A stretch of DNA of 64,000 nucleotides from Piezodorus guildinii (taxonomy: Eukaryota > Arthropoda > Insecta > Hemiptera > Pentatomidae): positions 21,662,635-21,726,634 of the forward strand of contig CM041294.1 of NCBI GenBank assembly GCA_023052935.1, written 5' to 3'. Below are positions 10,402-21,230 of the stretch, piece by piece (the stretch's first letter is position 1; each line of letters opens with the position of its first letter). Below the pieces are notes generated by a model that did not search any database, was not told where the DNA came from, and saw only the letters and a program-made list of their open reading frames with translations. The position numbers and the translations under genes were made by a program.

Positions 10402-12450
10402 AAATAGTACACTTTTTTCACTAAATAGTACACAAGTATCTCAGTACTCATTACTGGATAGAAAAACCAAATTGAATAATCGATTTGTTGAATAATTCAA
10501 CAACTATTGATCACTCCTGTTATCAACGTACTTTGAGGGTCCTTTCGACGTATTTCATTTCGCTTTTGACCTTTCGGAAAATATTTGAAGATTCATGTAG
10601 TTAAAAGGGTATAGACGGGTAAGAATGGAAAATCTTTCCCCACATTTTTTATTCATACTTAGGGGATCGATTTGATGTAAAAATTGTTCACCTAAATTTT
10701 TAGCTCTCTGACTGGAACAGTTTTCGAGATATATATATATATTTTTTTTTAGGTAAGGACTTAATATTTATTTATTGAGAAATATTACAATTTGTTTCGA
10801 GATATTAAATAAAAAAATAAAAACTCTTTTTTAATAGGAAAATTCGAAGTTAATTAATGATAATTTTTTTTTTTTTACTGAGTCATAGGAATAGAATACG
10901 TAACAAATGATATGATCGTGATTCATAAACGAAAAGCCGATTTTTAGCTAAGGAATAAAAATAAAAAATTTAAAGCATTTTTGAAAGGTGTCAGTCACCA
11001 AATGTCAGAAAATATCTTTTTAACTCCTTAATGCTCATAATTTTTCGAAGTGGTAGAACAATAAGGAAAAAAATCTTGTGTATAAAAGACATTATCTGAC
11101 AAAATTCTTTGAGTTATACTTTTCTTCAGCTAAAAATCGGCTTTTCGTAAATGAATCATGGTCATATCATTTTTTGATGTCTTAGACCCCTAGGGAACAG
11201 GAAAATGTATTTCTATATCTTCGAATAAAACGATATTTGAGACCTTTAAAATATATAAACAAATAATATGATTATGTGGCCTAAACGAAAGTCCGATATT
11301 TAACGGAAGAATGAAAATCGAAATATATTTTTGTAAACATTTTTGAAAGGTGTCTTTTGTACTTTAGAATTTTGTAAAGTGGTGGAAAAATGTGAACAAA
11401 TTCAAAACTCATTTTTTTTTTTTTTTTTTATCTTGCACGAAAAAACGACATTATAATTATTTGTACATATTGCTTTACTACTTCGAAAAAATTGAAGAAA
11501 ATCTTGAGTATGGATTAGTATAAAACATATTATCTGACAAAATTCGATGAGTGACACTTTTCAGAAAGGCTAGCAAAAAAAAAAAAAAAAAATTATATTA
11601 TATTTTCTTTTAAATGATACTTAAACTTTATAACTGTTTGTAAAGATGTAATTCACCGAATTTTTTTCAGGACACGTCTTTTATACTCCCCTTGTATTCA
11701 AACTTTTTTGAAGTAGTGTAACAATATGAAAAAAACTTATAAACTCACTTTTTCATGCAAAATTATAGAAAAAAAGGATTTTTTCCCGTAATATTTCACC
11801 ATTCAAAAGATTCTTTAGCATATAGGATTTTTAAAGAACATTAGAAACCTTAGAAGAGGTGATTAATAGTGGCTATATAGGCAGCGTTGTAGTGCACTAG
11901 TCTTGAGTGCGTTTCGAAAAACAGTCTTGATGCAATTATTTCGAAGTAAAATTATTGTAAAGGTTTAAATGAAAATGATTTCAGAAAATAAAAGTTTGTC
12001 ATTTTTTCCATATTGTTTCATTACCACTTTGGAAAATTCCTGGGTATATAGGAGTAAAGAAGACATTTTCTAACAAAATTTTGTGATTGGCACCTTTCAA
12101 AAAAGATTTTGAAAAAGCAAATTATGATTTTCGTTTAAGAGTACCTTATTTTTATTTCTTCTCCTCCTAAGAATTAGGCAAAAATCATCATTATTTAATT
12201 TTAAAAAAGTATTTTTTTTTTTAAATTTCTAAATCTGTTTCTGTTAACATGTAATTGATGTAATACCACAACGTGTATAAAGTCTGAGTCTTGTAAAATC
12301 ATGAAAAATAAAAATCTTAATCTAAAAAAAAGTGTGTTATTTCTTGATGATCGCACCCACAACCATCTTCTCTATCATATCAGTAAATTTGATAGCATAG
12401 AGCCCTTTGGAAAATATTCTAATTTCCATTCCTTATTAAACAATTATTTA
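10402..12450. repeat. AT-rich non-coding tract with diverged inverted-repeat modules
   Basis: The block around 10903-10947 (ATAAACGAAAAGCCGATTTT) reappears inverted at about 11115-11165 (AAAATCGGCTTTTCGTAAAT). Related GAAAGGTGTC.../...TGACAAAATTC pieces recur near 10985, 11095, 11340, 11545 and 12065 in both orientations. No protein or tRNA-like signal is visible. It may be several palindromic non-autonomous elements worn down together. Confidence 0.5.
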
Positions 12451-12454
12451 GGTG

Positions 12455-12525
12455 TTATTATCTTATTTATTTATTTAACGTCACATTATGCTACTATGGC
12501 TAATCGGACTATAAAAAGTGTTATT
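12455..12525 (-). mobile_element. SINE family S1, 3' fragment
   Basis: The stretch TTATTTATTTAACGTCACAT...GCTACTATGGCTAATCGGAC matches the 3' end of the complete S1 copy at 12726-13006. Confidence 0.55.
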
Positions 12526-12725
12526 ATCTTAAACAATTGCCGATAGCATCTAATTGTTTTCACCATCTTTTCAACATTGTAAAATGATAGTTTATTCTAA
12601 TTTATGTCGAGAAGGTTTATTCAGAAATTATTTAAAGAAATAAGCAATCACATTTGGACTGATATTAGAAATGACGATAACCACATAATCTGAATGATAT
12701 TGGTTGGACCAGAAGACATATTTTT

Positions 12726-13006
12726 GTTTATTTATTTAACGTCTCTTTATGCTACTATAGCTAATCGAACGATGCTACAGTGGGAGTCCTAAATTTTGCC
12801 TATCCAGGTTTTTTTAGGATAGGGATCTATCGAGTACCTGACATCGCACAGGCTCGGGACCACCTTTTAACGTCCCCTCCGAAGGACGGCATAACAAAGG
12901 ATTTTTTACTCCCATTAAAAAATCCTAGGACCACCTGCGGGTTCGAATCCGTGACCTTTGGCATAGGAGGCTGTTATGCTAGCCACCCAGCTACAAGTGA
13001 TCCCTG
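12726..13006 (-). mobile_element. tRNA-derived SINE, family S1, complete, 11-bp TSD
   Basis: Minus strand: a tRNA-like head with A-box-like TAGCTGGGTGGCTAGCA and B-box-like GATTCGAACC, then a body with CCTGTGCGATGTCAGG, ending GACGTTAAATAAATAAAC. It is flanked by GACATATTTTT at 12715-12725 and 13007-13017, an exact 11-bp TSD. Transcribed by RNA polymerase III from its internal boxes and mobilised by a partner LINE (family knowledge). Other copies lie at 29638-29770 and 56435-56722. Confidence 0.85.
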
Positions 13007-13017
13007 GACATATTTTT

Positions 13018-13344
13018 TCTTCCTAAAGCTTGAATTTTTTTTTCTCGGCAATATACGAGATAAGTAAATTATCGGGATATGAATAATTGATATATTATGG
13101 TAAATCCGTTCCGCTTCCTCATACTGCTATGTCGCAAATAGTTACCAATTCAAATCAGTTTCGATCCGGATTGATGTGTTGGTAAGATCAACACCAGGAA
13201 GCCATGTACCTCAGGGGTGTAAACAATCTGAAGGCGGAGGAGCTGGTCAGGACGTCATCTTGAGCTCGATATTATAATCTGAATATGATAAGATGAAGTT
13301 GAAGTTCTTTTCATGTAACTTTATATTTTGTTTTTCATTTATTG
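13018..13344. other. no recognised feature
   Basis: Mixed-composition DNA between SINE S1 and the next repeat. No convincing coding signal seen. Confidence 0.5.
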
Positions 13345-13465
13345 ATTAACAAACGCCGTAGGTTATTACACAATGGATTCTTATTTCCCAATAATTATTT
13401 TATAACATTATGTAGCTATGAGAGCAATTAACCAATAATTTAGTTTAGGAAGAACGGAAAAGAAA
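13345..13465 (+). repeat. family D repeat fragment
   Basis: The GGTTATTACACAATGGATTCTTATTTCC...AGCAATTAA segment matches the beginning of the copies at 53455 and 38620. Confidence 0.45.
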
Positions 13466-13499
13466 GACGAACCAGCTATACTATCAATTTATATTCACG

Positions 13500-13914
13500 A
13501 GTTAATGAATCACACACAGTGGAGATATTAAAATACTGCTTTTATTATCAGAACAAAATAGATATTCAGAATACAATAAACTGTGCTGAGGAGTTAGGGT
13601 GACTACAAGTGTACATTCCGAGGTCTCCTTCTATGAGTGTGACACAAGTAAATGTTACAACTACAGTGATGAGTTTTGAGGATCAAAAGGTATATATAGC
13701 AAGGTTTTGTAGAGGGGATGAGGAAGCGGCATGATGGGCACCACAAAGGAAGTACTTCCAGATGTTGGGTTCTGTGTCCTAAGTACAGGTATGTGTTCTT
13801 TGTCGGTACTTGGTCTGTCCTTTCTAGGTTTATGGGTGACACCCTCAGGTATAGAAAAGGAAGTTATTAATAATTACTGTATATTATTTATAAGTTAAGT
13901 CTCATTCTATAACT
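13500..13914 (-). mobile_element. 415-bp LTR-like element (possible solo LTR)
   Basis: The same 415-bp sequence recurs, split by a LINE, at 18512-20857. Ends on the plus strand are AGTTAATGAATC... and ...ATTCTATAACT, a short AGTTA/TAACT inverted terminus. Flanking ACG at 13497-13499 and 13915-13917 is a 3-bp TSD. Read on the minus strand it has a TATA-like GCTATATATACC and, about 150 bp later, a polyadenylation-type AATAAA, the arrangement of a retroelement LTR. No internal gag/pol is present. A 3-bp TSD is unusual for an LTR, so a non-autonomous DNA element is an alternative. Confidence 0.6.
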
Positions 13915-14159
13915 ACGGAAAGTAAGCAATCACGTCTGCAGAAATCAAAGCACTTTAAGTCCACTGATGTTTAACGGACTTAATGATTTTTTTTTTTTTT
14001 TTAATAGAATCGTTTATTCCGTATTTTGATGTGATTATCTTCATCCATATATCCAACAATTGTATGTGAAAAGTGAATCCTTGTTTTTTCGATTTAAGTT
14101 TCGATAAAAATATGGTTTATTCGTTATTTATTATTCGTTATCTATTATCTAAATAAATT

Positions 14160-14560
14160 TTCATTCCATTGGAAAAAAACTGATGATAGCGGTGAATGGA
14201 TTTCCTTAATGTAAACACTTTTCCTACTAAAAATCTGTCTTATTTTTTCCCCGAATTTCCATTCGCTTTTCCGGGCATATTTCGAAAACGAATCACTGGA
14301 TTTCCAACATTTCGAAAATTTCTCGACTATTTGGAGGCAGTTACACACTATAATTAGAATAAAATTTTCCCCCAAATTTCCATTCGCTTTTCCGGGCGTA
14401 TCTATTTAACATATCGATAGATTTCCAGCATTTCGACAATTTTCCGACTATTTTGGAGCAGGTACACATGAAAATTAGGATACGATTTTTTCCTGAATTT
14501 CCATTCGCTTTTACTGGCGTATCTCGAAAACTAATCACTGGATTTCCGAAGAGCCAACTG
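14160..14560 (-). repeat. minisatellite, period about 122 bp, three clear units
   Basis: The landmark ATTTCCATTCGCTTTTCCGG begins at about 14254, 14376 and, changed near its end, 14497. Each is followed by CGTATCTCGAAAAC or a variant and GGATTTCC. A weaker fourth unit precedes at about 14180. Adjacent units are diverged by several substitutions and short indels. Confidence 0.75.
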
Positions 14561-14946
14561 TAACTTGAAGCACCGTTTACGAGTCATAGATAACAAAAAA
14601 GAAAATAGTGCGAAAATTTTTGTTTTTTCGGCTCCAAAAAGTTAAGCACATCACCTGTGATAGTTTAAACTCAGGTTTCTTTTATTTAGGACCATTAAGA
14701 GGTTTTAAAACGATTTCAATCTTTGTCCGAATCACTTCTCACAAAAATCATTATTTCTCTGGGCTATAGGTAGCAGCTTTTAGAAGGTTCATATCTAATG
14801 TCTTTAAGCATACCCACTAGTTGTGTTATGTAATGTAGTTGTAAATATTAATAAATATTTTTCTTTCAAATCTGAGAACACAAATTTAGGATTCGTTAAG
14901 GTAAAGGCTAGTCAGTTCCATTAAAACATAATAATTAAACGACGTG

Positions 14947-15002
<56 letters not shown>

Positions 15003-15622
15003 GGTAACCAAAATTAATGTTGAATAGAGTCAATAGATTTTCTAAGCCATACCTTTTTTAAGGGTATATTCTTCTCGGACATTATCTAGAATAGATCTAG
15101 CTCCTTTGTGAAAAAGGTCAACGATCAACCCCTCGGCCGAGCGTTACTCAATATAACAAAAATAACTGACCCATAGTCTGCCCCGTGGATTATCGGAAAA
15201 AGCTTTATGAATGGGGATTTAAGTTCAATGGACAAATCCGATTAGCATAAGGCTTAGTTGAATGAATTTAAAGTAGGTCGTTTTGAAAACATTTATTCAA
15301 AGCCTAATGTATTAAATTCGTTGTTTTAGTATTGTCCAATGGTTTGCTATTAGGGATTAAAATTTCGCTTTAATTTAATTTAAGAAGTCTGAAAAAAATA
15401 TTTGATATTGCTGCTGTTTTTGGCTTAAAAAAACTTGCGACTCATTGTGATTTATCGTACTTCTGTCTTTTCAATTAACATAATACGAATTCATGAAGTC
15501 GTAAAAAGATATTATATAATACAATATTCAATACAGAACTATTCCTAGTTTTAATAGCATTCCTATTTAACTTCCACTTGTAGCCACAGTACTACTTAAG
15601 TTTCCATGTAAATATTTTAATA
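14561..15622. other. no gene; contains (TA)n at 14952-15000
   Basis: AT-rich, without a recognisable coding or structural element apart from the dinucleotide run. Confidence 0.6.
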
Positions 15623-16218
15623 AAAAATCTGGTGCGGGCAACACACGACTTTCACTTAACTCCATTTTTCAAATCAATGAAAGGATTTTCAAATACAGTT
15701 AGAGACAAAAATACGTTAAACCATTAAAGAATTAATTAAAATAAATTTCTATAAAAACATGTGTTTTACTAAAAAATCTATTATATTATTATCTAAAATA
15801 ATCACTTATTTTAATCTTCTTTTTATCCCTCTCGTTCAACTTTTAAAAGCTTGTGTGTCAGAAAATATTTTTTCTAATATCTATAGCTCTCCAACGGTAT
15901 ATCATACATGTATATTACTGTTCATACATCATACATGTATATTACTGTTCATACATCATACATGTATATTACAACCATGCAAAATGCATGGTATAAAGTG
16001 GCTCTTCTGGTAAGCTTATTTTGATGAAAAAGGTTTTAAAACGTCTCGGGCGTATATTTGTCTTAAATATGAAATTTCAGTTTCATAGGACTTAACGTTT
16101 TCGCCCGGGAGTTACCACACACACAGACCTTTTTGCGGGACTTGGTTATTTGGACTCAAGGGACCCTAAAACGTGTATTTCCGTTGAAAACTGAAATTCG
16201 AAAATTTTCATGATCGCA
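15623..16218 (-). repeat. family A repeat, copy 2, internally deleted
   Basis: Starts with the inverted end AAAAAATCTGGTGCGGGCAA and ends near the GATCGCAAT block. It contains a local 27-bp tandem (about 15903-15972, nearly three units, CATACATGTATATTAC...) expanded from family A sequence. The central part is missing relative to 17374-18243. Confidence 0.8.
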
Positions 16219-16221
16219 ATC

Positions 16222-16665
16222 ACCTACGGCATTGAGTTATGGGGGTCCACTAAACCATCAAATTCCTCTCGCATCCAATCCCTGCAATCCAAGATCCTTC
16301 GAAAAATCCTTAATGCTCGATACTTTGTTACAAATAAAATTATCCATTAAGACCTAAATATCCCATTTGTTGAAGACTTAGCCCGATCCAGATATACATC
16401 CTTCCATTCCAAACTTCCTGCCCACTCAAACCCACTTATCCGTGACCTCTCCTCAACATCTATTCCTGACAATCCACCGAGGCGACTAAAAAGAAGATGG
16501 CCAAGAGACCTCTTACCATAAATTGGACATAGGAGTTCTACCAATGGGTAGTTTCTTCACAGGACAATCATGTGTCTTAATCTCAAATCAATCCAATTTA
16601 CTTGTTGTATTGAATCAATACAGTTGTAAATTTCTTTAAATAAATAAAAACAAAACAAAAAAAAA
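16222..16665 (+). pseudogene. Jockey-like LINE (subfamily J2), 3' end
   Basis: Translates as TYGIELWGSTKPSNSS, then NIPFVEDLARSRYTSFHSKL, then NPPRRLKRRWPRDLLP and stop, the C-terminal ORF2 tail. One internal stop (TAA after NKIIH). The 3' UTR contains ACAGTTGTAAATTTC and ends in an A-rich tail. It directly abuts family A copy 2. CATGAT at 16209-16214 and 16666-16671 may be a short TSD but is weak. Confidence 0.8.
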
Positions 16666-16671
16666 CATGAT

Positions 16672-17349
16672 GATATGAAAGTGGATAATTCTACCTACTC
16701 TGAATTTTCATCTATAATGCTGTGCCTTGATTGAAAACTTTTTTTTATCCCTTCCGTCCGGTTCGGACATGTTCACGATGTCGTTCCTGGTCCTGAGGTT
16801 TGTTTGAAGAAATATCGTCAGTTTAAAGTAAACATCAAAAGTATTTCAAGAGTTTAAAGTCATTTATGAATATATATTTAACAGTTTCCTCTGGTTTGTA
16901 CATTTGGACAGTTGGAAAGATGGTATTTAATTAAAAACAAACACTGAAATATTTTGGAATAAGCTTTCGCTCTCATTCCACAATGGGAGTTTGAGATAAG
17001 AACGGTTAAGCCCTCGAGGTAGAAAAAAAAAATTATCCAAGAAGGAAGAAGGTATTTGTGAAAGGACTACCCCTAGGAGGAGAGAAAGATAAGGCCGACA
17101 ATTCACAGCTCATGTTGAATTAAGAGTGAAGTGGTGCTTTTATCTCTATTTACTTTTCATCTTAGATGCAAACAGTGCAGTCACCTCCGTGTTTGCTGTC
17201 TCTGTTCTAAGGTCATCCATCCCTAGGGTCGTCAAGTTTTCTTTTCTCTTCCAGAAATCCTATGGAATTAATGATTTTTTCCCCTTTCAATTGAAGCTCC
17301 TATATGGTGGATTTATAGACCATTTTTCACCTTATACACTTAACATCTG
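16672..17349. other. no recognised feature
   Basis: Includes a short moderately GC-rich stretch (about 16748-16800, CCGTCCGGTTCGGACATG), otherwise AT-rich. No homology recognised. Confidence 0.5.
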
Positions 17350-17373
17350 TTTTTACTTTCACTTACCTAGTTA

Positions 17374-18243
17374 AAAAATCTGGTGCGGGCAACACACGAC
17401 TTTCACTTACCTCCATTTTTAAAATCAATGAAAGGATTTTCAAAAACAGTTAGGGATAAAAATACGTGAAACTATTAAGGAATTAATTAAATTGAATTTA
17501 TATAGAAACATGTGTTTTATTAAAAAATCTATTATATTATTATCCAAAATAACCAGTCAATTTTATGTTCATTTCATCACTCTCTATTAACTTTTAAAAG
17601 CTTGAGTATAACATAATATTTTTTCTAAAATCGTTAGCTTTCCAACGGTATATCATACATGTATATTACAGCTCTTATGTTCAAAAACGAAAAATTGCAT
17701 TAAAAAAATATTTTTTCTGTTTTCTCCTTTAGTTGGGTATCGAATTTATTCAATTTATATATTTACCTGTTTTTCATCAGTGTTAACAAGATAAAATAGT
17801 TATTTTTATTGAATCTACAAAATTAAAGGTACTTTAGAGGAAGAAAATTTACAATATCGGCATTTAAGCCCTGTCAGACCATATTAATCAGAATAAAACC
17901 TACATGATATTAAAGCCCATTAAATTTTACATCGATATAGCGAGTTTAATCAAAATCTTCGGAACTGTTTTCGAGAAAATCGAAAAAAGATGAAAAATGC
18001 ATTGTATAAAGTGGATCTTCTGGTAAGCTCATATTAATGAAAAAGGTTTTGTCACGTCTCGGGCGTATAGTTGTCTTAAATATGAAATTTCAGTTTCTTA
18101 GGACACACACACGCAGACCTTTTTGCGGGACTTGGTTATTTGGACTCAGGGTATCCTAAAACATGTATTTCCGTAGAAAACTGGAATTCGAACATTTTCA
18201 CGATCGCAATACTTCCCCTTAACTATATATAGTAAGTGAAAGT
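17374..18243 (-). repeat. family A repeat, copy 3, full length
   Basis: Runs from AAAAAATCTGGTGCGGGCAA to GTAAGTGAAAGTAAAAAT. Inner ends form the inverted pair ACTTTCACTTAC / GTAAGTGAAAGT. A lone family A end (TTTTTACTTTCACTTAC, 17350-17368) lies immediately before it, so ends of two copies abut. Landmarks such as TCGGAACTGTTTTCGAGAAA and CTGTCAGACC are shared with all long copies. Confidence 0.85.
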
Positions 18244-18511
18244 AAAAATATATCGTATTCCGATGGTGAAGATTTTCGAATTCGAGTTTTCACCAGAAAT
18301 ACACGTTTTAGGATAACCTCATTCAAAATAAACAAGTCTCGCAAAATGGTTTTTATGTGTTGCGGTAAGTCTAGCTCGACGTAACTAAAATATTATAGCT
18401 AAGACAACCACATGCTTAAGAGGTTACAGTGTCACTTTATGCGACGCATTTTGCACCTTTTAACCATTTTCTCAAAAAAACTGCGATCTTATCCAAACTC
18501 GCTATTTCGAT
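18244..18511 (+). repeat. family A repeat, copy 4, left part
   Basis: Opposite orientation to copy 3, starting back-to-back with it. Interrupted after CGCTATTTCGAT by the LTR-like element and resumed at 20858 with GATGTAAACTTAAATGGG. Uninterrupted copies read CGCTATATCGATGTAAAATT here. Confidence 0.8.
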
Positions 18512-18681
18512 AGTTAATGAATCACACACAGTGGAGATATTAAAATACTGCTTTTATTATCAGAACAAATAGATATTCAGAATACAATAAACTGTGCTGA
18601 GGAGTTAGAGTGACTACAAGTGTACATTCCGAGGTCTCCTTCTATGAGTGTGACACAAGTAAATGTTACAACTAGAGTGAT

Positions 18682-18684
<3 letters not shown>

Positions 18685-18734
<50 letters not shown>

Positions 18735-20605
18735 CTAAGCCCCATGGGATTTGGGGTTGAAATCTAGGAAGGATAAGGGAAGGAATCAAGGATCCTCTTT
18801 TACTGCATCACATGCATTCTAAGAGGGGTCTGAGGATAGGAAGATTTTCGGAGTAGGGAAATATTAGGAGTCTGTTCTAGTGATGGGGCTCACTAGTCTA
18901 GTTGAGTCAGTGAAAGTAAGTTGTGTTTACTCAGTCCAGTGTGAGGGTTTGTACGTGGTCCTGCCAGCGCTGTGGCCGTCCTGTTGGAGTCAGTGTGTTA
19001 AACAGTGGGTTCGTGCAGTACCGGAGGCTATCAAAGAATTTGATATGCCTGCGGGAGATGAACTCCGTCACTGTCGGGAGGTCTAGGATTTCATATAGCT
19101 GGTCTGTCTTTGTCCTCTGTAGTGAAGTATGCCTTACCATTCGTCGCAATACTCCGTTTTGAAACTGCTGGAGCCTCTTTGCCGTCGGTGTTGTAACGTT
19201 GTTTAGCAACGGTGCTCCGTAGAGGAGGGCTGGTCTGAGAACGGCTTTGTAAATTAATATTTTCAGGCGAAGTGATAGGTTTGGAGACATCAGTAGGTGA
19301 TTCAATCGATAGGACTTGGTCCTAACCGATTTAATCTTCTTTAGGCAGTGATTCGCTAGTGTTAGGTGCCTGTCGAGGGTGATGCCCAGGTACACTATCC
19401 TATTGGCTGGCTGATTTTCGACTCCTGCTACCTTGTAGGTCTTCGGTAGAGGGCGCTTGTTCTTTTGGAAAGAAAAGATAATACAGTCGGTCTTCTTGGG
19501 ATTAACTGTAATATTTAGTCTTTCCAGCTTTGTAGTTATCTCATTACAAGCCAACTCCGCCTGTTGTAGAGCTGTCTTTGCGTTCATCGAGCTACTGTAG
19601 ATCGCTATGTCATCGGCATAGGCCGCTACAGTGGCTTTTGTGTATTTTGCTCCAACAGTTTCTGCCGTGTATATTGAAAATAGCACTGGTGATAGTACGG
19701 ATCCTTGGGGGACTCCGCAGGTGAGATCGATCTCCTTGGAGAAGGTTCTGCCAACCAGCACTTCTATTTTACGCCCCTGTAGGAAGGACCGCAAGGTGGT
19801 GTAGAGCTGCTCTGGAAATTCGTTGTCTATCAGTGTCTTACATAGTAGACTATGGGACACTGAGTCAAACGCTTCCGTACAGTCTATTGAGATCATTGCG
19901 GTGGCGTCGTTTTTGTTTGTGTTTCGGCTTACTTCCGCTTGTAGCTTCGCCAGGTGGTGATCCGGGCAGAGTCCGGCCTGAAAGCCAGTCTGTTCCGGTG
20001 GGATTAGGGCTACCTCTGAGCAATAAGTCTTGAGATAATTAAGAATAATTTTCTCAAAAATCTTGCCCAGGTGCGGAAGCAAGCTGATTGGCCTATAGTC
20101 AGCTGGCTGGGATCCATTCTTCGCGGGTTTCAATAGCGGGAAGAGGATAGCTCTTTTCCATGCCTCAGGGAAGTATCTCAGCCTGAGACAGGAGTTGTAG
20201 AGGTTAGTCAGGTGAGCTATCCCCTTTCTCGGGAGCATCTTCAACAATACAGTCTGTATCCCGTCGTGGCCTGGGGCTTTATTCCCCCTCGAACGACGGA
20301 GAATTGCCTTCAGCTGTTTCGGGGATACATACATGTAGTTGTTTCCGATTTCTTCGGTAGGGAGTTCTGCGGGGGCCCCTGTGCGTTGTGTTATTTTTCC
20401 GCTGTAGTAGTCCGCAAACTTCTTGGCCTGTTCTTCATCTGTCAACAGTCTGTCTCCGTCATGAAGGACTGTAGAGCTTCGTTTCCTGGTGCTTGATTTA
20501 ATTAGCTTCCAGAATTTTTTGTGGTCGCCGTGTGTAGCCCGTAGTTTCTCATGCCACTGTGCAGTCCGCCATTGTTTCATGAGGTTTCGGATCTGAGTGG
20601 TAAGT
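18685..20605 (-). mobile_element. 5'-truncated Jockey-like LINE (J3) with 50-nt poly(A)
   Basis: A pure T run at 18685-18734 is the poly(A) tail. GAGTGATGAG at 18675-18684 and 20606-20615 is a 10-bp TSD, extendable over shared T residues. The intact LTR-like copy at 13500 has the target once (CAGTGATGAGTTTTGAGG), proving the boundaries. Long tail and near-unbroken coding frame suggest a young insertion. Confidence 0.93.
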
Positions 20606-20628
20606 GAGTGATGAGTTTTGAGGATCAA
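18931..20628 (-). CDS. LINE J3 reverse transcriptase, N-terminally truncated ORF2
   Basis: 565 codons without a stop; the first eight or so come from flanking DNA, so the annotated start is not native. RT landmarks: KAPGHDGI about 117, ADYRPISLLP at 176, IDCTEAFD at 248-255, CGVPQGSVLSP at 304-314 and catalytic YADD at 337-340. A C-terminal domain with RRLKR-like basic segments is absent and the protein ends GRPQRWQDHVQTLTLD. The N-terminal endonuclease is lost by 5' truncation, so this copy is inactive although its frame is open. It belongs to the Jockey group but is clearly distinct from the 3089-7715 element. Confidence 0.88.
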   Translation of the reverse strand: MILKTHHSLTTQIRNLMKQWRTAQWHEKLRATHGDHKKFWKLIKSSTRKRSSTVLHDGDRLLTDEEQAKKFADYYSGKITQRTGAPAELPTEEIGNNYMYVSPKQLKAILRRSRGNKAPGHDGIQTVLLKMLPRKGIAHLTNLYNSCLRLRYFPEAWKRAILFPLLKPAKNGSQPADYRPISLLPHLGKIFEKIILNYLKTYCSEVALIPPEQTGFQAGLCPDHHLAKLQAEVSRNTNKNDATAMISIDCTEAFDSVSHSLLCKTLIDNEFPEQLYTTLRSFLQGRKIEVLVGRTFSKEIDLTCGVPQGSVLSPVLFSIYTAETVGAKYTKATVAAYADDIAIYSSSMNAKTALQQAELACNEITTKLERLNITVNPKKTDCIIFSFQKNKRPLPKTYKVAGVENQPANRIVYLGITLDRHLTLANHCLKKIKSVRTKSYRLNHLLMSPNLSLRLKILIYKAVLRPALLYGAPLLNNVTTPTAKRLQQFQNGVLRRMVRHTSLQRTKTDQLYEILDLPTVTEFISRRHIKFFDSLRYCTNPLFNTLTPTGRPQRWQDHVQTLTLD

Positions 20629-20857
20629 AAGGTATATATAGCAAGGTTTTGTAGAGGGGATGAGGAAGTGGCAGGAAGCGGCACAACAAAGGAAGTACTT
20701 CCAGATGTTGGGTTCTGTGTCCTAAGTACAGGTATGTGTTCTTTGTCGGTACTTGGCCTGTCCTTTCTAGGTTTATGGGTGACACCCTCAGGTATAGAAA
20801 AGGAAGTTATTAATAATTACTGTATATTATTTATAAGTTAAGTCTCATTCTATAACT

Positions 20858-21228
20858 GATGTAAACTTAAATGGGTTTTAATATGATGTAGGTTTCATTC
20901 ATTCATTGAAATAGTGGGGCAGCACTTAAATTAGGACTGATATTTTCTTCCTTCAAAGTTCCCGTAATGTATTGGTTCGAAAAAAAAAATTCAGGATATT
21001 ATCCACTTGTTAGAATTGATAACAAATGGGTAAATATACACGACAAGTAATTTGACAGCAAAGGAGAAAAAAGCAAATATATATTTTTCCATAATTTTTT
21101 TTATGCATAAGAGTAGTCAAATATATGAATAATATACCGTTGGAAAGCAAAGGATTTTAGAAAAAATGTTATATAATCTACAAAGCTTTAAAACAACAAA
21201 GAAAGTCAAAAAGGGAAAAACTTCAGTA
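20858..21228 (+). repeat. family A repeat, copy 4, right part
   Basis: Continues copy 4 through ATACCGTTGGAAAGCAAAGG to its degraded end, where copy 5 begins almost without a gap. Confidence 0.8.
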
Positions 21229-21230
21229 AT

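Larger units (their letters stand above)
18512..20857 (-). mobile_element. LTR-like element, second copy, split by a LINE
   Basis: Positions 18512-18684 and 20616-20857 together reproduce the 415-bp element at 13500-13914 with few differences. GAT at 18509-18511 and 20858-20860 is its 3-bp TSD, confirmed by the uninterrupted family A sequence. It is in turn the target of the LINE at 18685-20605. Confidence 0.8.

Noticed and set aside
12960..13005. Possible functional tRNA gene (B-box GATTCGAACC)
   Set aside because: The sequence continues into a shared SINE body and tail and cannot fold as a complete tRNA with anticodon arm as seen.
13603..13842. 79-codon minus-strand frame repeated at 20549-20785
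   Set aside because: Repeated because it lies in the LTR-like element; composition and lack of motifs suggest no protein.
14145..14538. Repeated frames with KSEWKFG as a tandem-repeat protein
   Set aside because: The repeat period is not a conserved multiple of three across units and stops interrupt; it is a minisatellite.
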